Origin: CAKMZU01 sp965248335
GTDB lineage: Bacteria; Pseudomonadota; Gammaproteobacteria; Pseudomonadales; DT-91
Direction of reading: 5' to 3'
Length of the DNA: 64,000 bases
Assembly: GCA_965248335.1 (NCBI GenBank)
Contig: CBDFIY010000003.1
Coordinates: forward strand, 248,001 to 312,000
The translations under genes and the position numbers were made by a program. Positions 36,558 to 50,521 of the stretch are shown here, piece by piece. Under the pieces are notes generated by a model. It worked only from the letters and a program-made list of their open reading frames with translations. It ran no database searches and was not told the origin of the DNA. How positions within the stretch are numbered: position 1 is the first letter of the stretch; every line of letters starts with the position of its first letter.

Positions 36558-37592
36558 ATGATTCAAGTCGGTATAGTGGGAGCGACAGGTTATACAGGGT
36601 TAGAGTTATTACGATTGCTGAGTGTTCATCCTGAGGTGGAGATCAGTGTGGTGACGTCACGTTCAGAGGCGGGCAAGAAGGTGTCTGAATTTTTTCCCAG
36701 TCTTCGCGGCATTTGTGAGTTAGCTTATACAGTGCCTGATGATAAAACATTGGGTACTTGCGATGTGGTGTTTTTTGCCACGCCGCATGCCGTTGCTATG
36801 CACTCCATGCAATCTTTACTTGCTCAAAATACGCGCGTGATCGACTTATCGGCAGATTTTCGAATTAAAGATATTGAAATGTGGGAAAAATGGTATGGCT
36901 GCCAGCATGTCTTTCCTGAAGGTGTTGAGCAGGCTGTATACGGTTTACCTGAAACACACCGAGAGCAAATAAAAGATGCGCAGTTAGTTGCTGCGCCAGG
37001 GTGCTACCCCACATCTATCCAATTGGGTTTTTTACCTTTATTAGAGGCAGGGCTGGTTGATGTTAAAGATTTAGTGGCTAATAGTGCATCGGGTGTGAGT
37101 GGTGCCGGCCGGAAAGCAGACCTGTCTGTTTCATTCTCAGAAAATAACGATAATTTTAAAGCCTATGCATTAGCTGGACATAGGCATCTCCCTGAAATTG
37201 AGCAAGGCCTTTCACTGCTGGCTAATTCACCAGTAAATTTAACCTTTGTGCCGCACCTACTGCCAACGACACGTGGTATTGTGTCGACCTTATACGCTAA
37301 TTTAACTGATAGCCAAGCAATAGACCTTACCGCCTTGTATCAAAAGCGCTTTGCGGATGAACCTTTTGTTGATGTTATGTCCAATGGGGTGCTGCCTTCA
37401 CTGCAGTCGGTTCGAGGGTCAAATTACTGCCGAATAACGATTGAGCGCCCACAAGGTCGTAACAAAGTTGTAGTTGTCGCCGCTATAGACAATTTGGTGA
37501 AAGGCGCGTCAGGGCAGGCAATCCAAATCATGAATATCATGTGTGGCTTGAATGAGCGAGCAGGCTTAGCTTCTGCGGCACTCGCACCCTAA
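36558..37592 (+). CDS. argC: N-acetyl-gamma-glutamyl-phosphate reductase
   Basis: This enzyme catalyses the third step of arginine synthesis and uses NADPH. The N-terminal Rossmann motif is GIVGATGYTGLELLRLL. The catalytic Cys149 lies in AAPGCYPTSIQLG, and the conserved AGHRHLPEIEQ and PHLLPTTRGI follow. The 344-residue length is typical. It is the first gene of a Pseudomonas-like block that continues to tyrS. Confidence 0.97.
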   Translation: MIQVGIVGATGYTGLELLRLLSVHPEVEISVVTSRSEAGKKVSEFFPSLRGICELAYTVPDDKTLGTCDVVFFATPHAVAMHSMQSLLAQNTRVIDLSADFRIKDIEMWEKWYGCQHVFPEGVEQAVYGLPETHREQIKDAQLVAAPGCYPTSIQLGFLPLLEAGLVDVKDLVANSASGVSGAGRKADLSVSFSENNDNFKAYALAGHRHLPEIEQGLSLLANSPVNLTFVPHLLPTTRGIVSTLYANLTDSQAIDLTALYQKRFADEPFVDVMSNGVLPSLQSVRGSNYCRITIERPQGRNKVVVVAAIDNLVKGASGQAIQIMNIMCGLNERAGLASAALAP

Positions 37593-37611
37593 ATTATCAA
37601 AGAGCATTAAG

Positions 37612-38262
37612 ATGAGTAAACATAAACAGCTCTTATGTACGGTGCTTTTTTTGGGTGTTGCTTTACTGGTGTTTGTGGGCCTTTATACCAAGGCTCGATA
37701 TGAAGCAGACGTGCTGAAAGCCTACAATCAAAAACTTGAAGTACAAGAGGCGCATCTGTTGGAGCGTTTAGCATCTAAGGATGCGCAACTATCCATTAAA
37801 AGGCAAGCCTATGATGCACTCAGAAAAGATACGCAAGAAAAAATGCAGGAGGATGTAGAGCTAGTACGCCAATTAGATTTTTATCGACTTATTCTTGCCC
37901 CGGAAGAAAAAAAGAAAGGATTGGCATTAGATAGCCATCACTTTAAAAAAGTGGGTGAAAATGGGGCTACAATGACATTGACTCTGGTTAACTTTGATAA
38001 AAAACATAACCGAGTGAGTGGTGAGTTAACTATTTCTGTGCTGGGACTGTTAAATGGGCAACAAAAACGACTTAGCATTAAGGCTCTGTTGCAGCAAGGT
38101 AGCGACTTTAATAGTAAAGTATCATTTAAGTTCTACGTTATTATAGAAGAGCGGCTGGTTTTCCCGTCAGGGTTTGTGCCAACTATGCTTCAATTGTCCG
38201 CAACATTGAACAAAAAACCTCACCAATGGAAAGAGTCTATTGATTGGGTTTGGGAGAAGTAA
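37612..38262 (+). CDS. Membrane-anchored coiled-coil protein (DUF6776-like)
   Basis: The 216-residue protein has one N-terminal membrane helix (about 8-26), a coiled-coil stretch (about 35-100, with DAQLSIKRQAYDALRKD) and a C-terminal beta-rich domain. The same layout occupies this position between argC and the bactofilin gene in Pseudomonas, where it is now assigned to DUF6776. The function is unknown; a link to the bactofilin is plausible from context. Confidence 0.72.
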   Translation: MSKHKQLLCTVLFLGVALLVFVGLYTKARYEADVLKAYNQKLEVQEAHLLERLASKDAQLSIKRQAYDALRKDTQEKMQEDVELVRQLDFYRLILAPEEKKKGLALDSHHFKKVGENGATMTLTLVNFDKKHNRVSGELTISVLGLLNGQQKRLSIKALLQQGSDFNSKVSFKFYVIIEERLVFPSGFVPTMLQLSATLNKKPHQWKESIDWVWEK

Positions 38263-38266
38263 GCTT

Positions 38267-38788
38267 ATGTTTAAAAAAGAATCTAAAACAAAGTCTAATG
38301 ATGCAAAGATACCAACCTCTTTTTCCCAGCCCGTTGCTGCGATGATGCCGAGCAAGCAATCGACTAATTCCAAAGGGGGAGGGCACACCACCTTAATCGC
38401 TCAGGACACAGAAGTATTTGGAGATATTAAATTTTCTGGGTTACTCGAAGTTGAAGGTACGATCGTGGGCAATATCAATGCAAATCCGAGCACGGAAGCA
38501 CACCTTAGGATTCAAGAGAATGGGCGTGTAGAAGGCGATATTCGTGTCCCCCGCGTTGTTATTAATGGCCAGATTAAAGGAACGGTTTTATCATCAACGT
38601 TGGAGTTAGCTTCTAAGGCGATAGTAGAGGGGAATGTTCATTATAGTACTATTGAAATGATGAAAGGTTCTCAGGTCAATGGTAGTTTAGTCTACGAAGA
38701 GAATGCATTGACACAGCCGACACAAACATCATCCCCTTCGTCAAATGGCCAGAAAAAAACAAAGAAAGTGCCGCTAACTACAGAGTAA
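38267..38788 (+). CDS. Bactofilin (DUF583 polymer-forming protein)
   Basis: Bactofilins polymerise without nucleotides and scaffold cell-wall or polarity proteins. The start at ATG 38267 (MFKKESKTK) lies just after the upstream gene. A disordered N terminus is followed by the beta-helix core (LIAQDTEVFGDIKFSGLLEV, then repeated G-x-[IV] turns such as VEGDIRVPRVVINGQIKG). A Ser/Thr/Lys tail completes about 173 residues. Confidence 0.92.
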   Translation: MFKKESKTKSNDAKIPTSFSQPVAAMMPSKQSTNSKGGGHTTLIAQDTEVFGDIKFSGLLEVEGTIVGNINANPSTEAHLRIQENGRVEGDIRVPRVVINGQIKGTVLSSTLELASKAIVEGNVHYSTIEMMKGSQVNGSLVYEENALTQPTQTSSPSSNGQKKTKKVPLTTE

Positions 38789-39123
38789 GGTCAGGGCAAT
38801 CGCACTACGATATTAACAAGATCGGCGACAATCAAACAAAATGTTTATTTTTTAATCTAAACCCGCTAATAATTTAGTGTTGGTTTCTAAATTAACACTC
38901 TTTTGTAATTTGAATACAAAAGAGAAGTGTAGTTTTTCAGTAGCGGGCTAATTCATACCCATAAACTGATTGAAATACAATCAGCCATCTGCTTTGTAGT
39001 ATGATTTTTAAGCGAACTGATCAAAAACATAGCGCGATAGCCCTGAGAGTAAGGTACAGTGAGTGGAAGAAAACACAAAAAAACATTATGATGCTTCGAT
39101 AAATCATAGAGTAGGATAAATGA
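38789..39123. other. Gene-free stretch between bactofilin and erpA
   Basis: This 335-bp A/T-rich intergenic region contains the nested inverted repeats described separately at 38862-38947 and the start signals of erpA (GTAGGA upstream of ATG 39124). I see no IscR-type site that I would defend, and no other gene. Confidence 0.6.
38862..38947 (+). other. Nested inverted-repeat RNA structure upstream of erpA
   Basis: Outer arms CCCGCTA (38862-38868) and TAGCGGG (38941-38947) enclose two hairpins. These are AGTGTT/AACACT (about 38876-38899) and a perfect 10-bp stem CTCTTTTGTA/TACAAAAGAG (38898-38924, 7-nt loop). A short T-rich run follows the inner stem (38933-38937), so it may end the argC-bactofilin transcript. 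The closing outer arms suggest a more organised fold. Confidence 0.5.
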
Positions 39124-39477
39124 ATGGTTGTTGCTGAGTCTTTTGAGCCCACGCCTCTTATTTTCACTGATAATGCGGCAAATAAGGTTCGTGAGTTGGT
39201 TGAAGAGGAGTGTAATGATAAATTAAAACTTCGTGTTTATGTCACCGGTGGTGGTTGCTCTGGGTTCCAATATGGCTTTAGTTTCGATGAGGATTCGGCT
39301 GATGACGATATTCAAATTCAGAATGCTGATATTACTTTGCTCGTTGACTCAATGAGTTATCAGTACCTGGTGGGTGCAACCGTTGATTATACGGAAGGTC
39401 TCGAGGGTTCAAAATTTATCGTTATTAATCCCAACGCTGAAACTACCTGTGGTTGTGGTGCTTCTTTCTCAATCTAG
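39124..39477 (+). CDS. erpA: Iron-sulfur cluster insertion protein ErpA
   Basis: This A-type carrier delivers Fe-S clusters to apoproteins. The 117-residue protein has the three conserved Cys: Cys45 in VTGGGCSGFQYGF and Cys109/Cys111 in TTCGCGASFSI. ErpA-type length and C terminus separate it from IscA. It is monocistronic and convergent with anmK. Confidence 0.96.
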   Translation: MVVAESFEPTPLIFTDNAANKVRELVEEECNDKLKLRVYVTGGGCSGFQYGFSFDEDSADDDIQIQNADITLLVDSMSYQYLVGATVDYTEGLEGSKFIVINPNAETTCGCGASFSI

Positions 39478-39527
39478 GTGCCCCAAAACGCCTAGTATTT
39501 CTTTGAGTCTAATTTAATACCCCTTCA

Positions 39528-40625
39528 TTATTTTGAATAAATAGCACCTAATACACAAGCATGCCTTGCCCCTGTGGATAAAGTTGAATTGCCATGCAAA
39601 TGATTGATTCTTCTGTCGGCAAGCCAAGCAAAGGCAATGGCTTCAACATGATCTGGGCTGATACCTAGAGCAGAAGTGGACTTGACGGGCTGAGTGCAGT
39701 GGCTTTGAATGCGCTCGACAAGAAAGCTGTTATGGGTGCCGCCACCGCATAGAAAAATTTCCTGTGTTTCTAGGCTAATCGATTGCACGATGCTTAGCGC
39801 AGTCAATTCAGTCAAGGTAGCCATTACATCTACAGGTGGAAAAGTTTCGAGCGAAAACTGGCTAAGCCACTGAGGGTTAAAATATTCTCTTCCTGTAGAT
39901 TTTGGTGGTCTTGTGGCGAAGTAGCTATCTTCAAGCATGCTTTCAAGCAGTTGTGGTCGAACCTTTCCTTGTCTCCCCCACTTTCCTTTATCGTCAAATT
40001 TTTCTTGCGTGTGCTTTTGGCACCAAAAATCTAAGAGTGTATTTCCAGGCCCCGAATCAAACCCGCTGTGAAGCGCCTGTTGATTGATACGAGTGAGGTT
40101 AGCTATGCCACCAATATTGATCACTGTTCGATCTGTTGATGACGTATAAAAAAGTGAGTGATGAAAGAGGGGGACTAGAGGTGCACCTTGCCCGCCTGCG
40201 GCAATATCACGCGAGCGAAAATCTGCAATCACAGTAATACCCGTTTTCTCAGCAAGAGTGCTCGGATCACCAATTTGTAGAGAAAAACCAAATTCATCAT
40301 TAGGTTGGTGGCGGATTGTCTGGCCATGACTGCCAATGGCAATAATATGTTGAGGGCTGATTTTTGCCTTATTTAGCAGGCGGTTTACGCAATTGGCAAA
40401 TAGCAACGCTAATTGGCGTGATAGTTTCAGTGTCCGGTATAGCTCGTTATCAGCGGGTGCGTTGAGGCAAGCAATTTCATCACGAATGGGTTGAGGGATG
40501 TCTCCTTGCAGGGCATCCACCAAGGTAACTTTACCTTCATTAATGCTGACAAGTACACAGTCGATAGAATCTAAGCTGGTACCTGACATTAAGCCGACAT
40601 ACAAATTAGGTGGTATGGGTGACAT
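39528..40625 (-). CDS. anmK: Anhydro-N-acetylmuramic acid kinase
   Basis: This enzyme phosphorylates and opens 1,6-anhydro-MurNAc in cell-wall recycling. The 365-residue protein begins with the ATP-binding LYVGLMSGTSLDSIDCVL. It has GSHGQTIRH, VINIGGIANLTRI and FDSGPGNTLLD, all characteristic of the family. It lies 12 bp downstream of the M23 peptidase gene, so the two envelope genes are probably co-transcribed. Confidence 0.96.
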   Translation of the reverse strand: MSPIPPNLYVGLMSGTSLDSIDCVLVSINEGKVTLVDALQGDIPQPIRDEIACLNAPADNELYRTLKLSRQLALLFANCVNRLLNKAKISPQHIIAIGSHGQTIRHQPNDEFGFSLQIGDPSTLAEKTGITVIADFRSRDIAAGGQGAPLVPLFHHSLFYTSSTDRTVINIGGIANLTRINQQALHSGFDSGPGNTLLDFWCQKHTQEKFDDKGKWGRQGKVRPQLLESMLEDSYFATRPPKSTGREYFNPQWLSQFSLETFPPVDVMATLTELTALSIVQSISLETQEIFLCGGGTHNSFLVERIQSHCTQPVKSTSALGISPDHVEAIAFAWLADRRINHLHGNSTLSTGARHACVLGAIYSK

Positions 40626-40637
40626 TGTTATGTTCTT

Positions 40638-41927
40638 TTAAAGCACTTGCGCTTGAGAGTTGCTGTATTGTAATTGTACTGCTTTTACTTTTTCAAGAAA
40701 TCTCTCGCGTTCGCTGGTTTTTATTGGGTCGGCGGACGGAAGCTTTTTTAAGATAGTGCGAGGATTTCGATGTGTGCCATTGACTAAGAATTCGTAGTGA
40801 AGGTGGGGGCCTGTCGCGTACCCAGTGGAGCCGACGGTACCAATGATTTGTCGTTGGCCGACACGTTGGCCTATTTTTACATGACGCTTGTTTAGATGAA
40901 GGTATTTAGTTTGGTAGTTTTGCCCGTGCTGAATAACAACATAGTTACCATTCGCTTTAGTGTAGCCTGCGCGAGTAATTCTTCCGTCACCTGCTGCAAA
41001 AATAGGCGTGCCGCGGGGTGCCGCATAATCAGTGCCGCGATGTGCCTTAATTTTTTTGTGGATAGGATGTTTTCGCCTGAGATTAAACCCTGAGCTGATG
41101 CGAGTAAAATCAAGAGGTGCGCGCAAAAAAGTTTTGCGCATGCTGACACCTTTTGCATCAAAATACCCTGTTTTGCCTTTGCTGTCCGTATAGCGGTAAG
41201 CCGTATGCGTGGTGCCGCTGTTGGTGTAGCTCACCGCGAGAATGTTGCCAAGGTCGATGACTTGGTCGTCAAGGTAAAGTGTTTCGTAGAAGACATCAAA
41301 GGTGTCGCCTGGCCTGACATCAAGGGCAAAATCGATGACACCACCAAAAATATTAGCAATCTCCATGGTGAGGTTGTCGTTGATATTGGCACGCATTGCT
41401 GAAAGGAAAAGCGAGTCGCTGACTTCTGCTTGCTTATAAGTCAGGCGAACCTCTGGCTCGCGTGTGACTTCTTTAAAGATGTATTCTTGATCGTTAATCG
41501 TTATTTCGACACGAGTAAGTGGAGATTGGATGTAATGAATTTCTTTGAGATTATTATCTTTAAACCCAAAGCGGAAAGACTCGCTGGGCAGTAGTTTGAG
41601 TAGCGCATTTTTATTGGGGGCGCTATTCATCAAGTTAGCAAGCAATGTGTCAGAAAGGTTAAGCCTATAAAATATTCGAGCAAGGTTATCACCAGAGCGT
41701 ACGGAGGCAGTCTTCCAGGTCAGTGTTGCCCTCTCTGTGGCGACAGGTGGCGGCGTGTAAATTGGTTTACCTTGGATGGGGACAGTCAGTAATATTTTTG
41801 GCGAGTCTTGGTGTAACGGTATAGCAACGCCTAAAATGAGCAGCACTAAAAAAAGCACAACCATAAAGTGAATGTGTCTCGGAGGGTATCCTTTTAGGTC
41901 TGTTAAAAATTTATCAGGAAAAAACAT
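40638..41927 (-). CDS. M23-family murein endopeptidase (MepM/OapA-like)
   Basis: This is a LytM-domain zinc peptidase acting on peptidoglycan cross-links. The 429-residue protein has an N-terminal membrane anchor (about 21-39) and a LysM/opacity-associated region with ARIFYRLNL. The C-terminal M23 domain carries both zinc motifs, HRGTDYAAPRGTPIFAAGDG and GPHLHYEF. Its place between tyrS and anmK is the Pseudomonas order. Confidence 0.93.
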   Translation of the reverse strand: MFFPDKFLTDLKGYPPRHIHFMVVLFLVLLILGVAIPLHQDSPKILLTVPIQGKPIYTPPPVATERATLTWKTASVRSGDNLARIFYRLNLSDTLLANLMNSAPNKNALLKLLPSESFRFGFKDNNLKEIHYIQSPLTRVEITINDQEYIFKEVTREPEVRLTYKQAEVSDSLFLSAMRANINDNLTMEIANIFGGVIDFALDVRPGDTFDVFYETLYLDDQVIDLGNILAVSYTNSGTTHTAYRYTDSKGKTGYFDAKGVSMRKTFLRAPLDFTRISSGFNLRRKHPIHKKIKAHRGTDYAAPRGTPIFAAGDGRITRAGYTKANGNYVVIQHGQNYQTKYLHLNKRHVKIGQRVGQRQIIGTVGSTGYATGPHLHYEFLVNGTHRNPRTILKKLPSADPIKTSERERFLEKVKAVQLQYSNSQAQVL

Positions 41928-42057
41928 GGTTAAAGTAGAGAGCCATTTTTATTGCAATTTTTCAATGAGTATAACAGAGAGTTTTTGGTTGAACTTGTAA
42001 TTTGTGCGATTTTCTGTATCTTTTGGCTGATTTTAGTGTCTCTGATGAAGGTCAACT

Positions 42058-43359
42058 ATGCAGTTAGGTAGCGAGTTATTAAGTGATTTACGTGATCGAG
42101 GGTTGGTTCAGCAAACCACTGCTGGCGATGAGTTACAAGCGCATTTGGATATGCCTCGTGTTCTGTATTGCGGCTTTGATCCGACAGCAGATAGTCTGCA
42201 TATTGGCAGTCTCGTGCCTTTACTCATGCTTAGGCGTTTTCAGTTAGCGGGGCATAAGCCCATTGCAATTGTTGGTGGGGCGACGGGTTTAATCGGTGAT
42301 CCAAGCTTTAAAGCAAAGGAGCGACAATTAAATACAGAAAAGACTGTTTTAGATTGGGTTGGGCGGTTAAAAAGCCAGATTTCAAGGTTTGTTGATTTTG
42401 AAGGTGATGCGGCGGCGCAGGTGGTAAACAATCTCGACTGGACGCAGGAATTAGATGTGCTGTCTTTTCTTCGGGATATAGGTAAGCACTTTTCAATTAA
42501 TAGCATGATTCAAAAGGAATCCGTCAAGCAGAGGCTTGATCGGGAAGGGGAGGGGATCTCGTTCACTGAATTTACTTATATGCTGCTGCAGTCGATGGAC
42601 TTCTCGGAATTGAGTCGGCGGTATGGTTGCTCGTTACAAATAGGTGGCTCGGATCAGTGGGGCAATATTACAGGGGGGATTGACCTTACGCGTAGGATGC
42701 ATCAAAAGCAGGTTTTTGGTTTGACAATGCCACTCGTAACAAAATCAGATGGCACAAAGTTTGGAAAAACAGAATCAGGCACGATTTGGCTCGATCCTAA
42801 AAAAACATCTCCTTATGCTTTTTATCAGTTTTGGTTAAATGCTGCAGATGACGATGTATATCGTTACCTTAAGTACTTCACATTTTTACCGGTTGCGGAT
42901 ATTGATAGCATAGAAAAAGCCGATAAAGAGAGAGTAGGGCGGCCAGAGGCGCAAACTGTTTTAGCGAAAGAAGTCACGTGTCTTGTGCATGGTAAGGATG
43001 GCGTGGAGGCCGCCGAAAGAATTACAGCTGCGCTGTTTTCTGGCGGCGGAGAAAGTCTGTCGGATTCGGACTATCAGCAGGTAGCGCTAGATGGTCTGCC
43101 TTGCGTGAAGGTGAGCGCCAATGCTTTTGAAGATCAGTCTCTTGTGCAGGTGCTTACCGAGGCCGGTTTGGCAGGTTCAGGCAAGCAGATAAAGGATGCC
43201 CTGCAGCGCAGGGCGGTAACTGTAAATGGCAGGGCTTTGTCTATGGAGGATAACTTCAGTGCTAAAGAGATATTTTCAGGGGAAGATGCATATTTTAATC
43301 GTTATTTGATGGTCAAGGTAGGGAAAAAGAAGCACGTGCTTTTTGTCATTGAAAAATAA
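42058..43359 (+). CDS. tyrS: Tyrosyl-tRNA synthetase
   Basis: This class I aminoacyl-tRNA synthetase charges tRNA-Tyr. The 433-residue protein is of the E. coli TyrS type. It has YCGFDPTADSLHIGSL (HIGH motif as HIGS), GGSDQWGNITGG for tyrosine binding, KFGKTESG (KMSKS variant) and a C-terminal S4 domain (IKDALQRRAVTVNG). It is divergent from the M23 gene and directly precedes the rRNA operon. Confidence 0.97.
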   Translation: MQLGSELLSDLRDRGLVQQTTAGDELQAHLDMPRVLYCGFDPTADSLHIGSLVPLLMLRRFQLAGHKPIAIVGGATGLIGDPSFKAKERQLNTEKTVLDWVGRLKSQISRFVDFEGDAAAQVVNNLDWTQELDVLSFLRDIGKHFSINSMIQKESVKQRLDREGEGISFTEFTYMLLQSMDFSELSRRYGCSLQIGGSDQWGNITGGIDLTRRMHQKQVFGLTMPLVTKSDGTKFGKTESGTIWLDPKKTSPYAFYQFWLNAADDDVYRYLKYFTFLPVADIDSIEKADKERVGRPEAQTVLAKEVTCLVHGKDGVEAAERITAALFSGGGESLSDSDYQQVALDGLPCVKVSANAFEDQSLVQVLTEAGLAGSGKQIKDALQRRAVTVNGRALSMEDNFSAKEIFSGEDAYFNRYLMVKVGKKKHVLFVIEK

Positions 43360-43383
43360 AAAAGGAAAAATGTTAGAAAGCGC

Positions 43384-43411
43384 TTGCAAAGAAAATCAGC
43401 TTGCCTATAAT
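43384..43411 (+). promoter_or_regulatory. rrn promoter P1
   Basis: TTGCAA (43384-43389), a 16-bp spacer and a perfect TATAAT (43406-43411). A GC-rich discriminator (GCGCCCC) follows, the usual mark of stringently controlled rRNA promoters. Confidence 0.8.
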
Positions 43412-43504
43412 GCGCCCCTCTTCTGCAGAACAACGGGCAAGCGGCTCAGCGGGATGAAGAGGAAAGCTTCTAATTAAAACGTTGAAAAACAAATAATTAA
43501 AAGC

Positions 43505-43532
43505 TTGACAGGTGAAAGTAGCGACGTATAAT
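43505..43532 (+). promoter_or_regulatory. rrn promoter P2
   Basis: Perfect TTGACA (43505-43510), 16-bp spacer, perfect TATAAT (43527-43532), then ACGCTCC. This is a near-ideal sigma-70 promoter 120 bp downstream of P1. Confidence 0.88.
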
Positions 43533-43584
43533 ACGCTCCACTTTCAAGCAGTAAGCCAAGTCACCGGCTACTGAGAAAGACCAA

Positions 43585-43616
43585 ACAACATCAAGCATGT
43601 TGTCGTTATTTAACAA
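43585..43616 (+). promoter_or_regulatory. rrn leader boxB-like hairpin and boxA
   Basis: ACAACAT-caagc-ATGTTGT (43585-43603) forms a perfect 7-bp hairpin. It is followed directly by GTTATTTAACAA (43605-43616), close to the boxA consensus. The order boxB-boxA matches known rRNA antitermination leaders. Confidence 0.7.
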
Positions 43617-43806
43617 ATTAGATCAAGTAATACGTGTGGGCACTTGTTGTATTCATGAGTAAATATAAACTCGAATATACAGTGTTCACTCTAAAATTTA
43701 TTTTAGGTTTACAAAAAACAGTATTTCGAGTCGTGATGCTTTTATCTTTTAGATAAAAGTAATTGCAAAGTGATTAGAGCGAAGGCTCTTAAAAATCTTT
43801 TGATTT

Positions 43807-45342
<1,536 letters not shown>

Positions 45343-45584
45343 AACGAAACTCCTGATGCAACAATGTGTCCACACGTATTACTTGATCTAAGATGGTTGA
45401 CCAAGATAAGTCAAAGGGTCGCAGGTTTTGATCTATTGTAGATTGCATATAGCGACTATGAAGATTAAGCAAAGAGATTTTTGCTTTAGCAAGGCATCGA
45501 AGAGTGAGAGAGGGCGCATACGTGAGTATGTAACCGATTGAGCGATGAGATAACGCCGCTAAAGGGAAAAGATCGACGCATAAT

Positions 45585-45661
<77 letters not shown>

Positions 45662-45774
45662 ATTTTTCCTTATTCGGCGTCAAGGAATCACTCACGTGCA
45701 AAAGCACGCTTCGTAATTCCTTTCCTAGCCTAAGAAAAAATTCCTCTACTCACACTGAACCCTAATCCCATTAT

Positions 45775-45850
45775 GGGGCTATAGCTCAGCTGGGAGAGCG
45801 CCTGCCTTGCACGCAGGAGGTCAGCAGTTCGATCCTGCTTAGCTCCACCA
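45775..45850 (+). tRNA. alaT: tRNA-Ala (TGC)
   Basis: 76-nt cloverleaf from GGGGCTATAGCTCAGCTGGG to encoded CCA, anticodon loop CTTGCAC with TGC. Second spacer tRNA. Confidence 0.97.
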
Positions 45851-46168
45851 CTACTTACTTGATCAAAGAAGCCACATCAAAGCACACGATGACGAAAGTC
45901 ATACAGAATTCGTGTATTTTGATCTGGTTTTTTACAACCGGAATGTTCTTTAAAAAGATAGAAATGAAAAAGCTGATTGTTTAAATCGAAAGATTTGAAC
46001 ACCAAATTGATATAAATGCATACATTGCATCTTAAAAAAAGTGTGAACTCAAGCGTCGATGATTTGTTTAACCGACAAATCACCGATACACACAACGGCG
46101 AAATAACAGTTGATAGTCAAGTCGAATATTAACTGTCTAGTTTTTGTTCATAGACGTTTTACGTTTAT
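45851..46168 (+). other. Spacer between tRNA-Ala and 23S rRNA
   Basis: This 318-bp region holds a boxA-like element GTTCTTTAAAAA (about 45945-45956), expected for re-loading antitermination before 23S. The rest probably pairs with the sequence after 23S to form the processing stem. No gene is seen. Confidence 0.6.
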
Positions 46169-49065
<2,897 letters not shown>

Positions 49066-49285
49066 AAACTTAAAAGGTTTATGTGAACAAGACGAAAGAC
49101 GTTGTGTGACAACGGGTTACCTATAAAATGGTAGCAATGAGAGTTGACACTAAACAAGACAAAGCAGTGTATGTAATTATCAATATGGCATATCAGCGAA
49201 TCATTTTTATCGAATTCGGTTGGGGTTAACGACGAATGATCAAAAAATATTTTGATTAGTCCATGTTAGCGACAACCAAACAGTT

Positions 49286-49404
49286 TGCTTGGCGAACATA
49301 GAGTGCTGGAACCACCTGATTCCATACCGAACTCAGTAGTGAAACGGTACATCGCCGATGGTAGTGTGGGGTTTCCCCATGTGAGAGTAGGTCATCGCCA
49401 AGCT
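49286..49404 (+). rRNA. rrf: 5S ribosomal RNA
   Basis: About 119 nt. The terminal helix TGCTTGGCGA / TCGCCAAGC closes the molecule, and the conserved CCGAACTCAGTAGTGAAAC and GATGGTAGTGTGGGG segments are present. Confidence 0.95.
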
Positions 49405-49728
49405 TTTATTCTAAAGCCCTAATCAGTCTCTGGTTAGGGTTTTGCAATGAAATATTTTAAATATGAAACATGCGTCTAGTATGCGTTAATTATTTAATCT
49501 GAATAATAAGCTAAGAAGATATTTTTATGATTCTAAGCTCAGAAAATAAAACCTGTGATTATCTGCCAGGTTGAAATCAATTTATGACATTTCAAATTAT
49601 TACCTTCAAGCTATCTAAACAGCAAAACTCAGTTTTGAATCAAACGAACATTAAGCAATCACATATCAATCTATAATCAGGTTTATGGTGAGGTATTAGT
49701 ATTATCATAATTAATTACATGGGAGAAA
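49405..49728. other. Gene-free stretch after the rrn operon
   Basis: This 324-bp region contains the rrn terminator at its left end. Beyond 49445 it is A/T-rich and I see no gene, repeat or clear promoter, apart from the start signals of the next gene. Confidence 0.6.
49415..49444 (+). terminator. Rho-independent terminator of the rrn operon
   Basis: CCCTAATCAG-tct-CTGGTTAGGG (49417-49439) is a 10-bp stem with one G-T pair. It is followed by four T, about 12 bp after 5S. Confidence 0.88.
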
Positions 49729-49731
49729 TTG

Positions 49732-50502
49732 GTGGATCAAGCACAATTAGAAATTGAACTCGGCGCGTGGAAGAATATCGCGATAGATAAACAGGTTTTA
49801 CTAAGCGACGTTTTTAGTGTGTTAGGTCTAAGCGACCAATCCAGCAATGATGAATTAAAGTCCACGTTAAGAAGTATTATCGAGCAAGCAAGTAATGCGA
49901 GTGAGAATATCCTGCAAGCTAAATCTGATGTTGTTGCTGTAAATAAGCAACTATCAGAACTAAAAAAAGAAGCAGAAAAAGTTAGCGAGATTAAGGAAAA
50001 GGCTGATGAAACAGAAGAGGCTTCCAAACAGTTAGCCATTAACGCTAAACAGCTTGAAAAGGAAGCTGAAGAAAAAGTTCAAGCATCAAAAAAAGAAAAT
50101 GCTGAAGATCTGAAAAAAATAAACCAACAGCTAAAAGAAAAGCAAAAAGAAATTAAAGCTATTCATAAAATTTTAGCTGACTCGCCAGAAAATGTTGTTA
50201 AAAAGCTTAAAGCTCTAAACAAAGAAAAATTCAACGAGTCGACATTACGTAAGCAAGCAGAAGCTGAGTCTCGAACATTGCGAAAGCAGCTCAAAGAAGT
50301 AGAAAAAGATAAATCAGATTTACAAGGGACCATAGATAAAGGTGCTGACCTTGTTGAATCTGTTAAAGGATTATCACAAGTTGCAAATGAACTTTATACG
50401 GATCTTTTGACTCACGTTGAAAGCGCTGATGATGTCAAGAAAGTGCCTGAAATCGATGAGGCACTCTTGGACTTGTTTACACCTGAAATGGAAGAAGCGT
50501 AG
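49732..50502 (+). CDS. Coiled-coil cytoplasmic protein, unknown function
   Basis: The start is GTG 49732 with GGGAGA 5 bp upstream (TTG 49729 is the only alternative in this frame). The roughly 256-residue protein is Glu/Lys/Ala-rich. After about 60 residues it becomes a long coiled coil (residues 65-205) with no Cys, Pro-poor, and then a short acidic helical tail (PEMEEA). No signal peptide. It resembles SMC-like or phage-tail-like rods only in composition, so no family is assigned. Confidence 0.6.
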   Translation: MDQAQLEIELGAWKNIAIDKQVLLSDVFSVLGLSDQSSNDELKSTLRSIIEQASNASENILQAKSDVVAVNKQLSELKKEAEKVSEIKEKADETEEASKQLAINAKQLEKEAEEKVQASKKENAEDLKKINQQLKEKQKEIKAIHKILADSPENVVKKLKALNKEKFNESTLRKQAEAESRTLRKQLKEVEKDKSDLQGTIDKGADLVESVKGLSQVANELYTDLLTHVESADDVKKVPEIDEALLDLFTPEMEEA

Positions 50503-50521
50503 CTTTGCCATTGTTCTTCTA

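Larger units (their letters stand above)
43360..43806 (+). promoter_or_regulatory. rrn promoter and leader region
   Basis: The 447-bp stretch between tyrS and 16S rRNA carries two strong promoters (P1 and P2), a boxB-like hairpin and a boxA antitermination element, each listed separately. No protein gene is present. Confidence 0.8.
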
